From Paenibacillus aestuarii (GTDB lineage Bacteria > Bacillota > Bacilli > Paenibacillales > NBRC-103111): a stretch of 64,000 bases of DNA. A model generated the notes under the pieces. It did no database searches and was not told the DNA's origin. It saw only the letters and a list, made by a program, of their open reading frames with translations. Below, one piece after another: positions 52,990-60,959 of the stretch. The stretch is taken from the NCBI RefSeq assembly GCF_027789125.1, contig NZ_JAQFVF010000088.1, positions 62,001 to 126,000 of the forward strand, written 5' to 3'. Position numbers and translations under genes: made by a program. The first letter of the stretch is position 1; every line of letters starts with the position of its first letter.

Positions 52990-53012
52990 CAAATCAATCG
53001 ACAAAGTACCTG

Positions 53013-53078
53013 AATTCACATATTGTACAGGGTTAACATTTGTGTGATGGAACCTTGTGCAATGTGTGAATTTTTTTT
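53013..53078 (+). promoter_or_regulatory. Terminator-like hairpin in the cold-shock leader
   Basis: AATTCACATATTGTACAGGG pairs (with wobbles) with CCTTGTGCAATGTGTGAATT, and eight T follow at 53071-53078. It lies 50 bases before the start codon, so it could act as an attenuator or thermosensor. Confidence 0.7.
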
Positions 53079-53129
53079 CTTTCCAAAGAAATAAATCAAC
53101 ATGTTAATAATTATTTGGAGGTATTTTCC

Positions 53130-53330
53130 ATGCAAACAGGTACAGTTAAATGGTTTAACGCAGAAAAAGGTTTCGGTTTCATCGAAGTTGAAGGCGGTAA
53201 CGATGTATTCGTACACTTCAGCGCAATCCAAGGCGACGGCTTCAAAACTTTGGACGAAGGCCAACGCGTTGAGTTCAACGTTGTTCAAGGCAACCGCGGA
53301 CCACAAGCTGAGAACGTTGTAAAACTGTAA
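53130..53330 (+). CDS. cspA: Cold-shock protein
   Basis: The product has 66 residues, one OB-fold cold-shock domain. RNP1 KGFGFIE and RNP2 VFVHFSAI are intact; the first line [16 protein letters not shown] is diagnostic. It is a single-stranded nucleic-acid chaperone that melts mRNA structure in the cold and in growth transitions. TTGGAGGT precedes the ATG. The long leader with a terminator-like hairpin suggests autoregulation by antitermination. Confidence 0.97.
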   Translation: MQTGTVKWFNAEKGFGFIEVEGGNDVFVHFSAIQGDGFKTLDEGQRVEFNVVQGNRGPQAENVVKL

Positions 53331-53339
53331 TTAGCTTAA

Positions 53340-53389
53340 GAAAAGGCTATCTCGTAGGTCATCCGACCTTTTGAGATAGCCTTTTTTAT
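53340..53389. terminator. Terminator between cspA and the MarR gene
   Basis: AAAGGCTATCTC, an inner GGTC/GACC stem, GAGATAGCCTTTTTT. Shared by two converging genes. Confidence 0.9.
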
Positions 53390-53814
53390 TTCTCGCATAG
53401 CGACTCATTAAATTTATTCAAAAGCCTGCTGAAGTTCGCACAATCCTCGTCAGACCACTCCTGTAGCAGTTCTTTCAGCATGTTAGAACGCGCTTGTTTG
53501 AACTCGAGTAACTCGGCCATTCCAAAATCAGTGAGTTTGAAAGAGTAGGCTCTGCCGTCCTGCGGGTCTGGCACCTTAAATACATAGCCCTTCTGCTCCA
53601 AAGCTCCGGCCTGGCGGCTGACGGTAGAAATATCCAGTTGCAGGGTTTCCGCTAAAGCTTTGACGCCGACGGAGCCCTGATCACGAATATGATGCAGTAA
53701 CAAATAGGCGGATCTCTCGATATTGCCTATTTTTTTATGTGAAGAAACCGACATGATGCGGCGGATGAGTATGGCCAATTCTAACTGAATGCTTTCAAAA
53801 GCCTGTTGATCCAT
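53386..53814 (-). CDS. MarR-family repressor of the efflux operon
   Basis: The product has 142 residues. GAGAGAGGTG precedes the start at 53814. The winged helix reads SVGVKALAETLQLDISTVSRQAGALEQKGYVFKVPDPQDGRAYSFKLTDFG, with the Asp/Arg wing (DPQDGRAY) typical of MarR. It is divergent from the efflux operon; a perfect inverted repeat covers the operon's -10 element, which is the likely binding site. The inducer is unknown. Confidence 0.9.
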   Translation of the reverse strand: MDQQAFESIQLELAILIRRIMSVSSHKKIGNIERSAYLLLHHIRDQGSVGVKALAETLQLDISTVSRQAGALEQKGYVFKVPDPQDGRAYSFKLTDFGMAELLEFKQARSNMLKELLQEWSDEDCANFSRLLNKFNESLCEK

Positions 53815-53904
53815 ATTTGATCACCTCTCTCGCTATAAATGTTAACATAATGCAGGTAGATTTTAAATCAGATTCCTGCAAATAAAATGGCATGGGAAAA
53901 GTCA

Positions 53905-53944
53905 TTGACATGATCTCAATTAGTTGTATAATACAATATTATAC
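53905..53944 (+). promoter_or_regulatory. Efflux operon promoter with MarR-type operator
   Basis: TTGACA (53905-53910), 16-base spacer, TATAAT (53927-53932). The -10 lies inside the perfect inverted repeat GTATAATA-CAA-TATTATAC (53926-53944), so bound repressor would exclude polymerase. Confidence 0.82.
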
Positions 53945-54195
53945 TTTCATATTACAACTACTTTGGGAGGACAGAGAAAATAAGCATAGTTCTTTAACAA
54001 GAAACCCTCGTTACGAATTGCCCGCCTGAGTGCTGTGTCGTACATGTACGATGAATGCTGACGAAATCCGTTTCAGTATGAACTCAAGCGAAGGGTAATT
54101 TTATTTGCGTTGTAGCTGAAGTCACAAGGTCCTTGTCCTAGGTTTCAAGATTTTAAGGTTTACAGATCACTAGAAAAGAAGGTAGAGGAGAAGTT
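53945..54195 (+). other. Long structured leader of the efflux operon
   Basis: About 240 bases lie between the promoter and the first start codon with no convincing gene. It contains GGGAGG (53965-53970) with no usual start codon after it, the 12-base palindrome CGTACATGTACG (54039-54050), ACAAGG-T-CCTTGT (54124-54136), and a long-range stem ACCCTCG/CGAAGGGT around 54003 and 54091. It may be a regulatory RNA leader or the relic of a deleted first gene. Confidence 0.5.
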
Positions 54196-54855
54196 ATGAA
54201 ACGTAAAGTCATGCTGTATGTCATTTTGTTTGCGCTAGTCGTCGTTGGCGGCGGAATTGGCGGCTATTTTTGGTACGAAGGCCAAAACTACATCTCCACA
54301 GACGATGCTAGACTAGCAGGCGATATTTATAAGGTTATGCCGCGCATCACAGGTAAAGTTACCTCACTGGATGTGAATGAAGGCGATCACGTTCTTGCTG
54401 ATCAGATAATCGGTCAACAAGATACCAATAACTTAGCGACGAGCAACCTGGATCAGGCTGCGCTCCGTTCCCCGATTGATGGCACGGTGATCAAAACCAT
54501 GGTGAGAGCTGGGGAAGTTTCTTCGCCAGGCCAGACGGTAGCTATGGTCGTTGATACGCACAAATTGTATGTATCGGCCAATATTGAGGAGACCGAAATC
54601 AACCGGATCCAGCCTGGACAGAAGGTTGAATTCACCTTGGATGGATTTGCAGGCAAGACATTTACAGGCAAAGTGAAAGAAATCAGTAAAGCGACTGCAT
54701 CGACGTTTTCTCTGCTGCCTTCAACGAACACAAGCGGTAACTTTACTAAAGTGACCCAACGGGTACCTATTAAGATTGCAATCGACGATAACCAGGGCGT
54801 GGAGTTGTCCCCGGGAATCAGTGCTGCCATTAAAGTTCATTTGAAGGACAAATAA
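54196..54855 (+). CDS. Short HlyD/EmrA-type membrane-fusion protein
   Basis: The product has 219 residues. One N-terminal membrane helix (about 5-26), then YISTDDARLAGDIYKVMPRITGKV, the EmrA-like lipoyl half motif, the matching half LRSPIDGTVIKTMV, and a beta-barrel domain. The long coiled-coil hairpin of usual EmrA proteins is missing (only about 15 residues join the two lipoyl halves), so it cannot reach far from the membrane. First of four genes with a second adaptor, an EmrB-type pump and an SLH protein; it should pair with the pump. Confidence 0.9.
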   Translation: MKRKVMLYVILFALVVVGGGIGGYFWYEGQNYISTDDARLAGDIYKVMPRITGKVTSLDVNEGDHVLADQIIGQQDTNNLATSNLDQAALRSPIDGTVIKTMVRAGEVSSPGQTVAMVVDTHKLYVSANIEETEINRIQPGQKVEFTLDGFAGKTFTGKVKEISKATASTFSLLPSTNTSGNFTKVTQRVPIKIAIDDNQGVELSPGISAAIKVHLKDK

Positions 54856-54874
54856 AGAAAGAGGTTAGAACGCG

Positions 54875-56194
54875 ATGAAAATGTTAAATAAATGGGCTGT
54901 TCCAACAGCTCTTATGCTTGCAGTTGTTATTATTGTGCCCGGTTGCGGCGGGAAAGTTACAGGGCAAACGAATGCCGCGGGAGCGGTAAGCGTGCAAACC
55001 ATTAAGCTTGGGCAGCCGGTATCGGCTGGACTGAGCGGTAAAATCATTCCTGATCAAGACATAAAAGTTGTATCTAAAGTTTCGGGTAAAGTAGCGCAAA
55101 TGAATGTGCAAGAAGGCAGCAAAGTGAAGAAAGGCGACGTGCTGGCGCAGATTGAGACTGGCGATTTCACCCAGCAAGTGAAACAAGCCGAGTCCGCGCT
55201 TCAAGCTTCGCAAGCGAAGCTGGTAGATACGCAGCAAGGCGCCCGCAAGCAAGAGATCGACGGGTTGCAAAGCGCAGTATCCGCGGCGCAAGGTGCGTAT
55301 CAACAAGCAACAGCAACGGTAGATCAAGCGAAGGCCGCTTTCGATCTAGCCACAAGCACATATAACCGTCTGCGTAACGCCTATGACAGCAATTCCGGCG
55401 TAACGCAAGAGGATTTGGATAAAGGCACACTGGATTATGAAAAGGCCAAAGCAGCCTATGAGCAGGCACAAGGCGCGCAAAAAGCGGCCGAAGCTCAACT
55501 GCAAGGCGCAAACTCTAAGCTGCAGCTGGCTAAAATCGGCGCAACCGATAACACGCTCAAAGCGCTGCAAGCAGATGTTGATCGTCTGCAGGCGGGCTTG
55601 GATCTGGCCAATAGCAATTTAAGCAATGCGACGATTACCGCTCCAATCGACGGTGTTATTGCGAAGAAGAGCATTTCTGAAGGCGAATTGGCGCAACCAG
55701 GTGTTCAGCTGCTTTCGCTAGTGAACATGGATCAAGTTCAAGTTGAGCTTAGCGTAGAGGACAGCCAAATCTCGCAGGTGAAGGTTGGAACTCCGGTTAA
55801 CGTCACTGTTCAAAACTTGCCGGGCCAAACGTTCAAAGGCGAAATTGCCTTCGTCAGCCCTGTTTCGAATACGAACAGCAACACCTTCCCTGTCAAAGTT
55901 AAAGTGGATAACAAAGACGGACAGTTGTTCGCGGGTATGGTAGCGGAAGTGAAGCTGAACGCCTCACAGGAGAATCGCCTCGAAGTTCCGAAGAGCGCGA
56001 TTATCAAGAAGGATCAGAAGGAATATGTCTACGTGGACGATAACAACACAGCTCATCTCGTTGAAGTCCAAACAGAAGAGAAGAACCAGGATTGGGTTTA
56101 TGTAAAAGCGAATGACAAAATCAAGGCAAGTCAACAAATTATCGTGAATCCATCGGATAAGCTTGCAGAAGGCACCACGGTAAAAGCCGAATAG
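54875..56194 (+). CDS. HlyD/RND-type adaptor lipoprotein with long coiled coil
   Basis: The product has 439 residues. The signal ends in a lipobox-like VPGC, so it is probably lipid-anchored outside the membrane. Lipoyl halves at about 50-95 (VVSKVSGKVAQMNVQEGSKV) and about 250 (ATITAPIDGVIAKK) are separated by about 150 residues of Ala/Gln/Lys-rich coiled coil. Beta-barrel and membrane-proximal domains follow. The preceding adaptor lacks the coiled coil that this one supplies, so the two may work as a split adaptor. GAGG precedes the start, 19 bases after the first gene. Confidence 0.9.
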   Translation: MKMLNKWAVPTALMLAVVIIVPGCGGKVTGQTNAAGAVSVQTIKLGQPVSAGLSGKIIPDQDIKVVSKVSGKVAQMNVQEGSKVKKGDVLAQIETGDFTQQVKQAESALQASQAKLVDTQQGARKQEIDGLQSAVSAAQGAYQQATATVDQAKAAFDLATSTYNRLRNAYDSNSGVTQEDLDKGTLDYEKAKAAYEQAQGAQKAAEAQLQGANSKLQLAKIGATDNTLKALQADVDRLQAGLDLANSNLSNATITAPIDGVIAKKSISEGELAQPGVQLLSLVNMDQVQVELSVEDSQISQVKVGTPVNVTVQNLPGQTFKGEIAFVSPVSNTNSNTFPVKVKVDNKDGQLFAGMVAEVKLNASQENRLEVPKSAIIKKDQKEYVYVDDNNTAHLVEVQTEEKNQDWVYVKANDKIKASQQIIVNPSDKLAEGTTVKAE

Positions 56195-56205
56195 GAGGCG
56201 CAGCC

Positions 56206-57789
56206 ATGGCCGAAACATCGGCAGTACAACAACAATCAGAAGGCAACGGGAAGATGTGGCTATCGCTGATCGCCATCGTCATGGGAACGTTTGTGGCGGT
56301 GTTGAACAGCAGCTTGATGAACGTTGCCATGAATAAATTCGTAGCGGTATTCGGTTCAGATATCAATACCATGCAATGGGTTATTACGGGATATACGCTG
56401 GCATCGGCTATGGTCATTCCGATGACGGGCTATCTCGGTTCGCGGTTCGGCAGCAAGAACATCATGCTATTCTCTGTAGCAGGGTTTACCGTGTTCTCGG
56501 TCGTCTGCGGACTGGCTTGGAGCGCTAGCACGATGATTTTGTTTCGAATTTTGCAAGGCTTCGTCGGGGGCTTCATTATGCCGATCGGGATGTCGATAAT
56601 ATATTCGACGTTCCCGCGGGAGAAGATCGGTACAGCGATTGGACTGTGGGGCGTCGCCGCGATGTGTGCCCCTGCATTGGGACCGACATTTGGCGGTTAT
56701 TTGATCCAAAATTACAGCTGGCGGTTGCTTTTCTTCATCAACGTGCCGATTGGGATTCTGGCGGTTGTTTTAGGTAAGGTTTTGTTGAAAGATACGCCTG
56801 GGAAAAAAGGATTGAAGTTCGATACGCCCGGAGCGATACTTTCCATGGTCTTCTTCGGCAGCTTGCTGCTTGCGTTAAGTAAAGGACAGTCGGAAGGCTG
56901 GGGCTCCTTATTTATCGTCTCCCTGTTGTATACGGCGTTCTTCAGTTTGCTGCTGCTCATCTGGGTAGAGCTGGGAACGAAACAGCCCGTGCTGGATTTG
57001 AAACTGTTTACCAACTATAAGTTCACAGTCAGTGTCATCGCGGGTTCGCTGGTAATGATGGGGATGATGGGCGGTACGTTCCTGACCCCGTTATATTTGC
57101 AAAATATTCAAGGGCTCACGGCCATGCAGACCGGGCTGTTAATGATGCCACAATCCGTGGCGATGGCCGTCATGATGCCGATCAGCGGGAAGCTGGCGGA
57201 TCGCTTCGGGATTGTGCCGCTTTGCTTTGTCGGGCTCTCGATTCTCGGCGTGACTACGCTGGAGCTGCATCACTTGACAACCGATACGCCAAATCATTGG
57301 CTCAATGCGCTGTTAACGGTCCGCGGTCTTGGTATCGGCTTATGTATGATGCCGCTCACTACGGCCGGCATGCAAGCTGTTGAACCGGCTAAGGTCGGCA
57401 ACGCTTCGCCGCTTTCCAACGTATGCCGTCAAGTAGCCGGATCTCTGGGCATTGCTATTTTCACAGCGATTATGAGCAACCGTCAAGTCCTGCACTACCA
57501 GCATATTTCGGACAGCGTGCCGGTTGACTCGGTAACGGGCAACAGCGTCATCTCGATGCTATCCGGCGCTATTTACTCGTGGTCGATCGATATGAGCACA
57601 TCCACCGGAACGGCAGCCACATATTTGGCTGGTTTTATGCAGAAAGAAGCGTTAGTCCGTTCGATCGCCGACACGTTCTTTGTTTCCGCAGTACCTGCTT
57701 TTATCTGCATTCCATTCGTCTTTTTATTCATTAAAAGAAAGAAAGCTCCGGTCGAAGTTAAGACAGACTCACCAGGGCACACCGGTTAA
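56206..57789 (+). CDS. EmrB/QacA-type MFS drug exporter (DHA2)
   Basis: The product has 527 residues and 14 predicted helices. DHA2 motifs: LNSSLMNVAMNKF, QWVITGYTLASAMVIPMTGYLGSRFGSK, and motif C GLWGVAAMCAPALGPTFGGYL. It exports lipophilic drugs or other toxic compounds by proton antiport. TAGGAGG precedes the start, 11 bases after the adaptor gene. The adaptor pair and the SLH protein in the same operon suggest export across the thick cell wall. Confidence 0.94.
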   Translation: MAETSAVQQQSEGNGKMWLSLIAIVMGTFVAVLNSSLMNVAMNKFVAVFGSDINTMQWVITGYTLASAMVIPMTGYLGSRFGSKNIMLFSVAGFTVFSVVCGLAWSASTMILFRILQGFVGGFIMPIGMSIIYSTFPREKIGTAIGLWGVAAMCAPALGPTFGGYLIQNYSWRLLFFINVPIGILAVVLGKVLLKDTPGKKGLKFDTPGAILSMVFFGSLLLALSKGQSEGWGSLFIVSLLYTAFFSLLLLIWVELGTKQPVLDLKLFTNYKFTVSVIAGSLVMMGMMGGTFLTPLYLQNIQGLTAMQTGLLMMPQSVAMAVMMPISGKLADRFGIVPLCFVGLSILGVTTLELHHLTTDTPNHWLNALLTVRGLGIGLCMMPLTTAGMQAVEPAKVGNASPLSNVCRQVAGSLGIAIFTAIMSNRQVLHYQHISDSVPVDSVTGNSVISMLSGAIYSWSIDMSTSTGTAATYLAGFMQKEALVRSIADTFFVSAVPAFICIPFVFLFIKRKKAPVEVKTDSPGHTG

Positions 57790-57809
57790 AATTGGAGAGG
57801 GGTAATAAT

Positions 57810-60131
57810 ATGAAAAAGAGTTTGTCCGTGATCATGAGTACAGCAATGGCTGTGACCATGTTTTCATCCGTGGCTTTAGGTGCTGCCGCACCGAAGTCTT
57901 CCGCTGATTTCAGCGATCTGAGCAGTTTGGATGCAGCCACAAAGGCTAAATTTGATGCGATGATTTCCGCGGGTATTTTTGACGGGGTGAGCGATGGTGT
58001 ATTCGGCTTGAATGATAAAATGAACCGCGCTCAATTTGCCAAAGTGGCTGCGTTGATTTTCGGCTTGAAGGTGGATACATCTCTGCGTACATCCAGCTTT
58101 AGCGACGTGAGCGCTGCGGACCCGGCTAACGGTTACGCACTGCCTTATATCGAAGCCTTGAAGGCGGCGAATCTGACTGAAGGTTACGGAGAAGGTACGT
58201 ACAATCCAGCCGGCGAAGTGACCAAAGAACAGCTTGCGGCATTCTTGCTTCGCGGCTTGAATAAAGATGCGCAAGCCAAAGCGACTGCAGGCCTGAACGA
58301 TAGCTCCGTGTCCGACTGGGCGCAAGGCTATGCGGCTCTGGCTGTTCAATTGAACCTGCTTGGCAAGCAAGCGGATGGAACGTTCGGGGGCGTGGCTCCG
58401 GCAACACGCGATCTGCTGGTGACTTCCTCTTATGAAGCGAAGAAGCAGTATGTGCCAGGCAGCCATCCGGTGGTATCGGTGCTTCCTGCGGACGATATGA
58501 AGGCTTACGCAATCACAAGCGAAACGCAAGGACAGATCAAAGGGATTTTGCAGGAAAAAACGTTGGACGGCTGGAGAGTCGGCGCGGTCGTCAAGCTGAC
58601 GAACGGAAGCGGCAATACGATCCGCGTTCCGGACTACGAGCTGCGTGTCAAAGCGGCCGACGGCAACGTTTATACTTTGCAGCCGAGCGCTAACAACGCC
58701 AAATCGATCCTGCCGCAAAGTGACGTAACGCTGAGCTACATGGCGGACGTGAATTTGAAATCGGATTTGAATCTGACAGACCTGCTATGGATCGATGTTG
58801 ATACGAAGGTGTATCCGAAGAAAGAAACGCTTCTTGCTGACGCACCGATTCAATCGAACATCTGGCGCGGTAAAGATGCTGTCATTACGGACCCATCGCT
58901 GCTGGGCGATTGGGGAGCGGTATTCTCTGCCCCAGGCGTAACATCCGGGTTGAAGTATTCGGCGACAACGTTGTCCAAGCAATTTACAGGCCAATCGCCG
59001 ACTTATATCGTTCAAGTTAAAGTCCAGAATACAGGAAGCTACGCGGAGACCGTTCCTGATTTCACATTGGGCGGTAAATCGGACGGACAGCTGTTCGTCG
59101 GTAAACGTGTGGAGCAGAATGCGGTCAGCTTGAACCCAGGCGAGCAAAAAGATATTCATTTTGCCGTTACGACTGATCCTGGAACAACGCTTAATGCGTT
59201 CTACGTGCTGTCCAACGAGAGCTTCTTGAAGCAAGGACAAACGACTCCAGTATCATTTAATACAGGCCGCATCGGATTCCGCCTTCCAGCTAATGGTGGA
59301 ACGGGAGTGAATGCGGGCGCCTCGACAGGCAGCTACACATTCGGCACGCCAATGACATTTGACCAGTCGAGCAACTTTATCAACCCAAGTTTGGCTGTCT
59401 CCCTGGAAGAGCTGCATGTGACAGATAACGAAGAGACAGGCAACAAAGTTGGCCTAGCGAAATTCAAACTGTTCAACAATGGTGACAAACCGATTCCGGT
59501 TCCTGTGTTCTCCGCAGAGCTGGCTGGTAAAGACGGATATACGTATTCCGGTAACCGCCAAACCGTTAACGCGCAAGATATCGCTCCAGGAACGGGCATC
59601 GTCATTAGCTACGGATACACGCTGCCATCCTCGGATACAAGCAATCAGTACACGCTGAACGTGCAGGGCGTCCTGCAGGGACAGGGGCAAGAGGGGACTT
59701 ATAAGTCTACCATTGCCAGCTATAATGTCAGTGTTCAAAGCAATGATACGGATCACAACAATATCGCACTTTATCCGTTTAACCTGAATATCAAGAGCTG
59801 GGTACTCTCGCAAATGTCCAATCAAGGTGCTACCGGGTTCTCCTACACGTACAAATTAAGTTTGGACATGGACATTACCCGCGATGAAGCCGTAGCGCTC
59901 GACAACAGTTTCTCCAAGCTGAAATTCGAGCTGATTGATGGAACAGGCAAATCGATCGGATCGTCCGCGTTCCCATTCACAGGCGCGAATCGCTTGATGA
60001 GCGGCTCGCAGAAGCTGACATTCAGCAACTTAACGGATGATCAGATCCGCAGCAATCTTTCACTGAAAGTTTATGAGACTGTCAGCACGCCAACTGGCGA
60101 CGTAGACAGATTTATTACAGATCTTAAATAA
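57810..60131 (+). CDS. Exported SLH-domain protein, last gene of the efflux operon
   Basis: The product has 773 residues; ATG 57810 follows GGAGAGGGG. Signal peptide about 1-26 (VALGAAA). Three SLH-like repeats cover about 28-205 (SADFSDLSSLDAATKAKFDAM, TSSFSDVSAADPANGYALPYI, SVSDWAQGYAALA). The remaining 560 residues are beta-rich with repeated sandwich-like segments (LKGILQEKTLDGWRVGAVV, VKVQNTGSYAETVPDFTLGG, AKFKLFNNGDKPIPVPVFSAEL), similar to DUF-type surface domains. It starts 20 bases after the MFS stop and is co-transcribed. An efflux partner in the wall layer is the inference; it could also be an unrelated surface protein sharing the promoter. Confidence 0.87.
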   Translation: MKKSLSVIMSTAMAVTMFSSVALGAAAPKSSADFSDLSSLDAATKAKFDAMISAGIFDGVSDGVFGLNDKMNRAQFAKVAALIFGLKVDTSLRTSSFSDVSAADPANGYALPYIEALKAANLTEGYGEGTYNPAGEVTKEQLAAFLLRGLNKDAQAKATAGLNDSSVSDWAQGYAALAVQLNLLGKQADGTFGGVAPATRDLLVTSSYEAKKQYVPGSHPVVSVLPADDMKAYAITSETQGQIKGILQEKTLDGWRVGAVVKLTNGSGNTIRVPDYELRVKAADGNVYTLQPSANNAKSILPQSDVTLSYMADVNLKSDLNLTDLLWIDVDTKVYPKKETLLADAPIQSNIWRGKDAVITDPSLLGDWGAVFSAPGVTSGLKYSATTLSKQFTGQSPTYIVQVKVQNTGSYAETVPDFTLGGKSDGQLFVGKRVEQNAVSLNPGEQKDIHFAVTTDPGTTLNAFYVLSNESFLKQGQTTPVSFNTGRIGFRLPANGGTGVNAGASTGSYTFGTPMTFDQSSNFINPSLAVSLEELHVTDNEETGNKVGLAKFKLFNNGDKPIPVPVFSAELAGKDGYTYSGNRQTVNAQDIAPGTGIVISYGYTLPSSDTSNQYTLNVQGVLQGQGQEGTYKSTIASYNVSVQSNDTDHNNIALYPFNLNIKSWVLSQMSNQGATGFSYTYKLSLDMDITRDEAVALDNSFSKLKFELIDGTGKSIGSSAFPFTGANRLMSGSQKLTFSNLTDDQIRSNLSLKVYETVSTPTGDVDRFITDLK

Positions 60132-60143
60132 GAATGGAACGCA

Positions 60144-60187
60144 GAAGGTGTCCCGATAGCCAAGAGATTGGCTAGGGGCACCTTTTT
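60144..60187 (+). terminator. Terminator of the efflux operon, same stem family as 4967
   Basis: GAAGGTGTCCC..AGCCA, short loop, TTGGCT.GGGG.CACC, then five T. Confidence 0.9.
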
Positions 60188-60256
60188 GCTATGTGTTAAG
60201 AAGACGGGGAAATCGGAATAATAAGGAGAACCTTAAGCTGAGTGAGGGATCTGACG

Positions 60257-60880
60257 ATGGTACCGTTTAAACAAAATAAGTGGTTGCACGCAATGATGAT
60301 TGCTTATGCGGTCTTTTGGATATGGGCGGCGATTAGCCCTACGAACCGAACGCAATGGTTTTTTGAGAACATGCTGGTCGTTGCCTTCCTGCTGGCGCTT
60401 GTATTTACGTACCGGAAATACCGTTTCACCAATACCTCCTATGCGTGCATGTTTATTTTTCTTTGTTTTCATACCTATGCAGCTCACTATACCTATGACC
60501 AAACACCTTTTGACCTATGGCTAAAAGCGGCCTATCACACGCGTCGAAGCTATTTTGACCGGGTGGTCCATTTTCTGTTCGGACTGTTGTGGACTTACCC
60601 CATTCGCGAGCTCCTGCTGCGCTTTACCACGCTTCGCAAATTTTGGACATACGTGATTCCGGTCGCCTTTAATTTTGCTTTCAGCGCGCTTTTTGAGATT
60701 ATGGAGATGGCTGTAGCCATGGTCGGAGGGCAGCCGGGTCAAGATTATCTTGGTCTGCAAGGGGATATCTATGATACGCAAAAAGATATGGGCCTCGGGC
60801 TTGCAGGTGCGATGGTCGCTGCTGCGATTCTCGCCGATGTGATTCGAGCTAGGGCACGGCAGGCATCACAAAGAAAATGA
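60257..60880 (+). CDS. DUF2238 (YjdF-like) membrane protein
   Basis: The product has 207 residues from the ATG at 60257 (AGGGAT seven bases upstream; a GTG at 60242 is possible). Six predicted helices. Family landmarks: FDRVVHFLFGLLWTYPIREL and the polar C-terminal AFSALFEIMEMAVAM..GQDYLGLQGDIYDTQKDMGLGLAGA, with conserved Asp/Glu facing the membrane. The function of the family is unknown. It is separate from the efflux operon by a terminator and is followed by an M23 peptidase gene. Confidence 0.88.
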   Translation: MVPFKQNKWLHAMMIAYAVFWIWAAISPTNRTQWFFENMLVVAFLLALVFTYRKYRFTNTSYACMFIFLCFHTYAAHYTYDQTPFDLWLKAAYHTRRSYFDRVVHFLFGLLWTYPIRELLLRFTTLRKFWTYVIPVAFNFAFSALFEIMEMAVAMVGGQPGQDYLGLQGDIYDTQKDMGLGLAGAMVAAAILADVIRARARQASQRK

Positions 60881-60959
60881 AAGGACAAGCAGGCGGCTTC
60901 CCTGTGATATGATAGAGATACAAGGATCCGGACCAAAGTCCTGAGGGGGAGTATCGTCG

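Noticed and set aside
54039-54110. Leader peptide (15 codons from an ATG near 54052)
   Set aside because: No ribosome site and no runs of regulatory codons; kept only as part of the unexplained leader.
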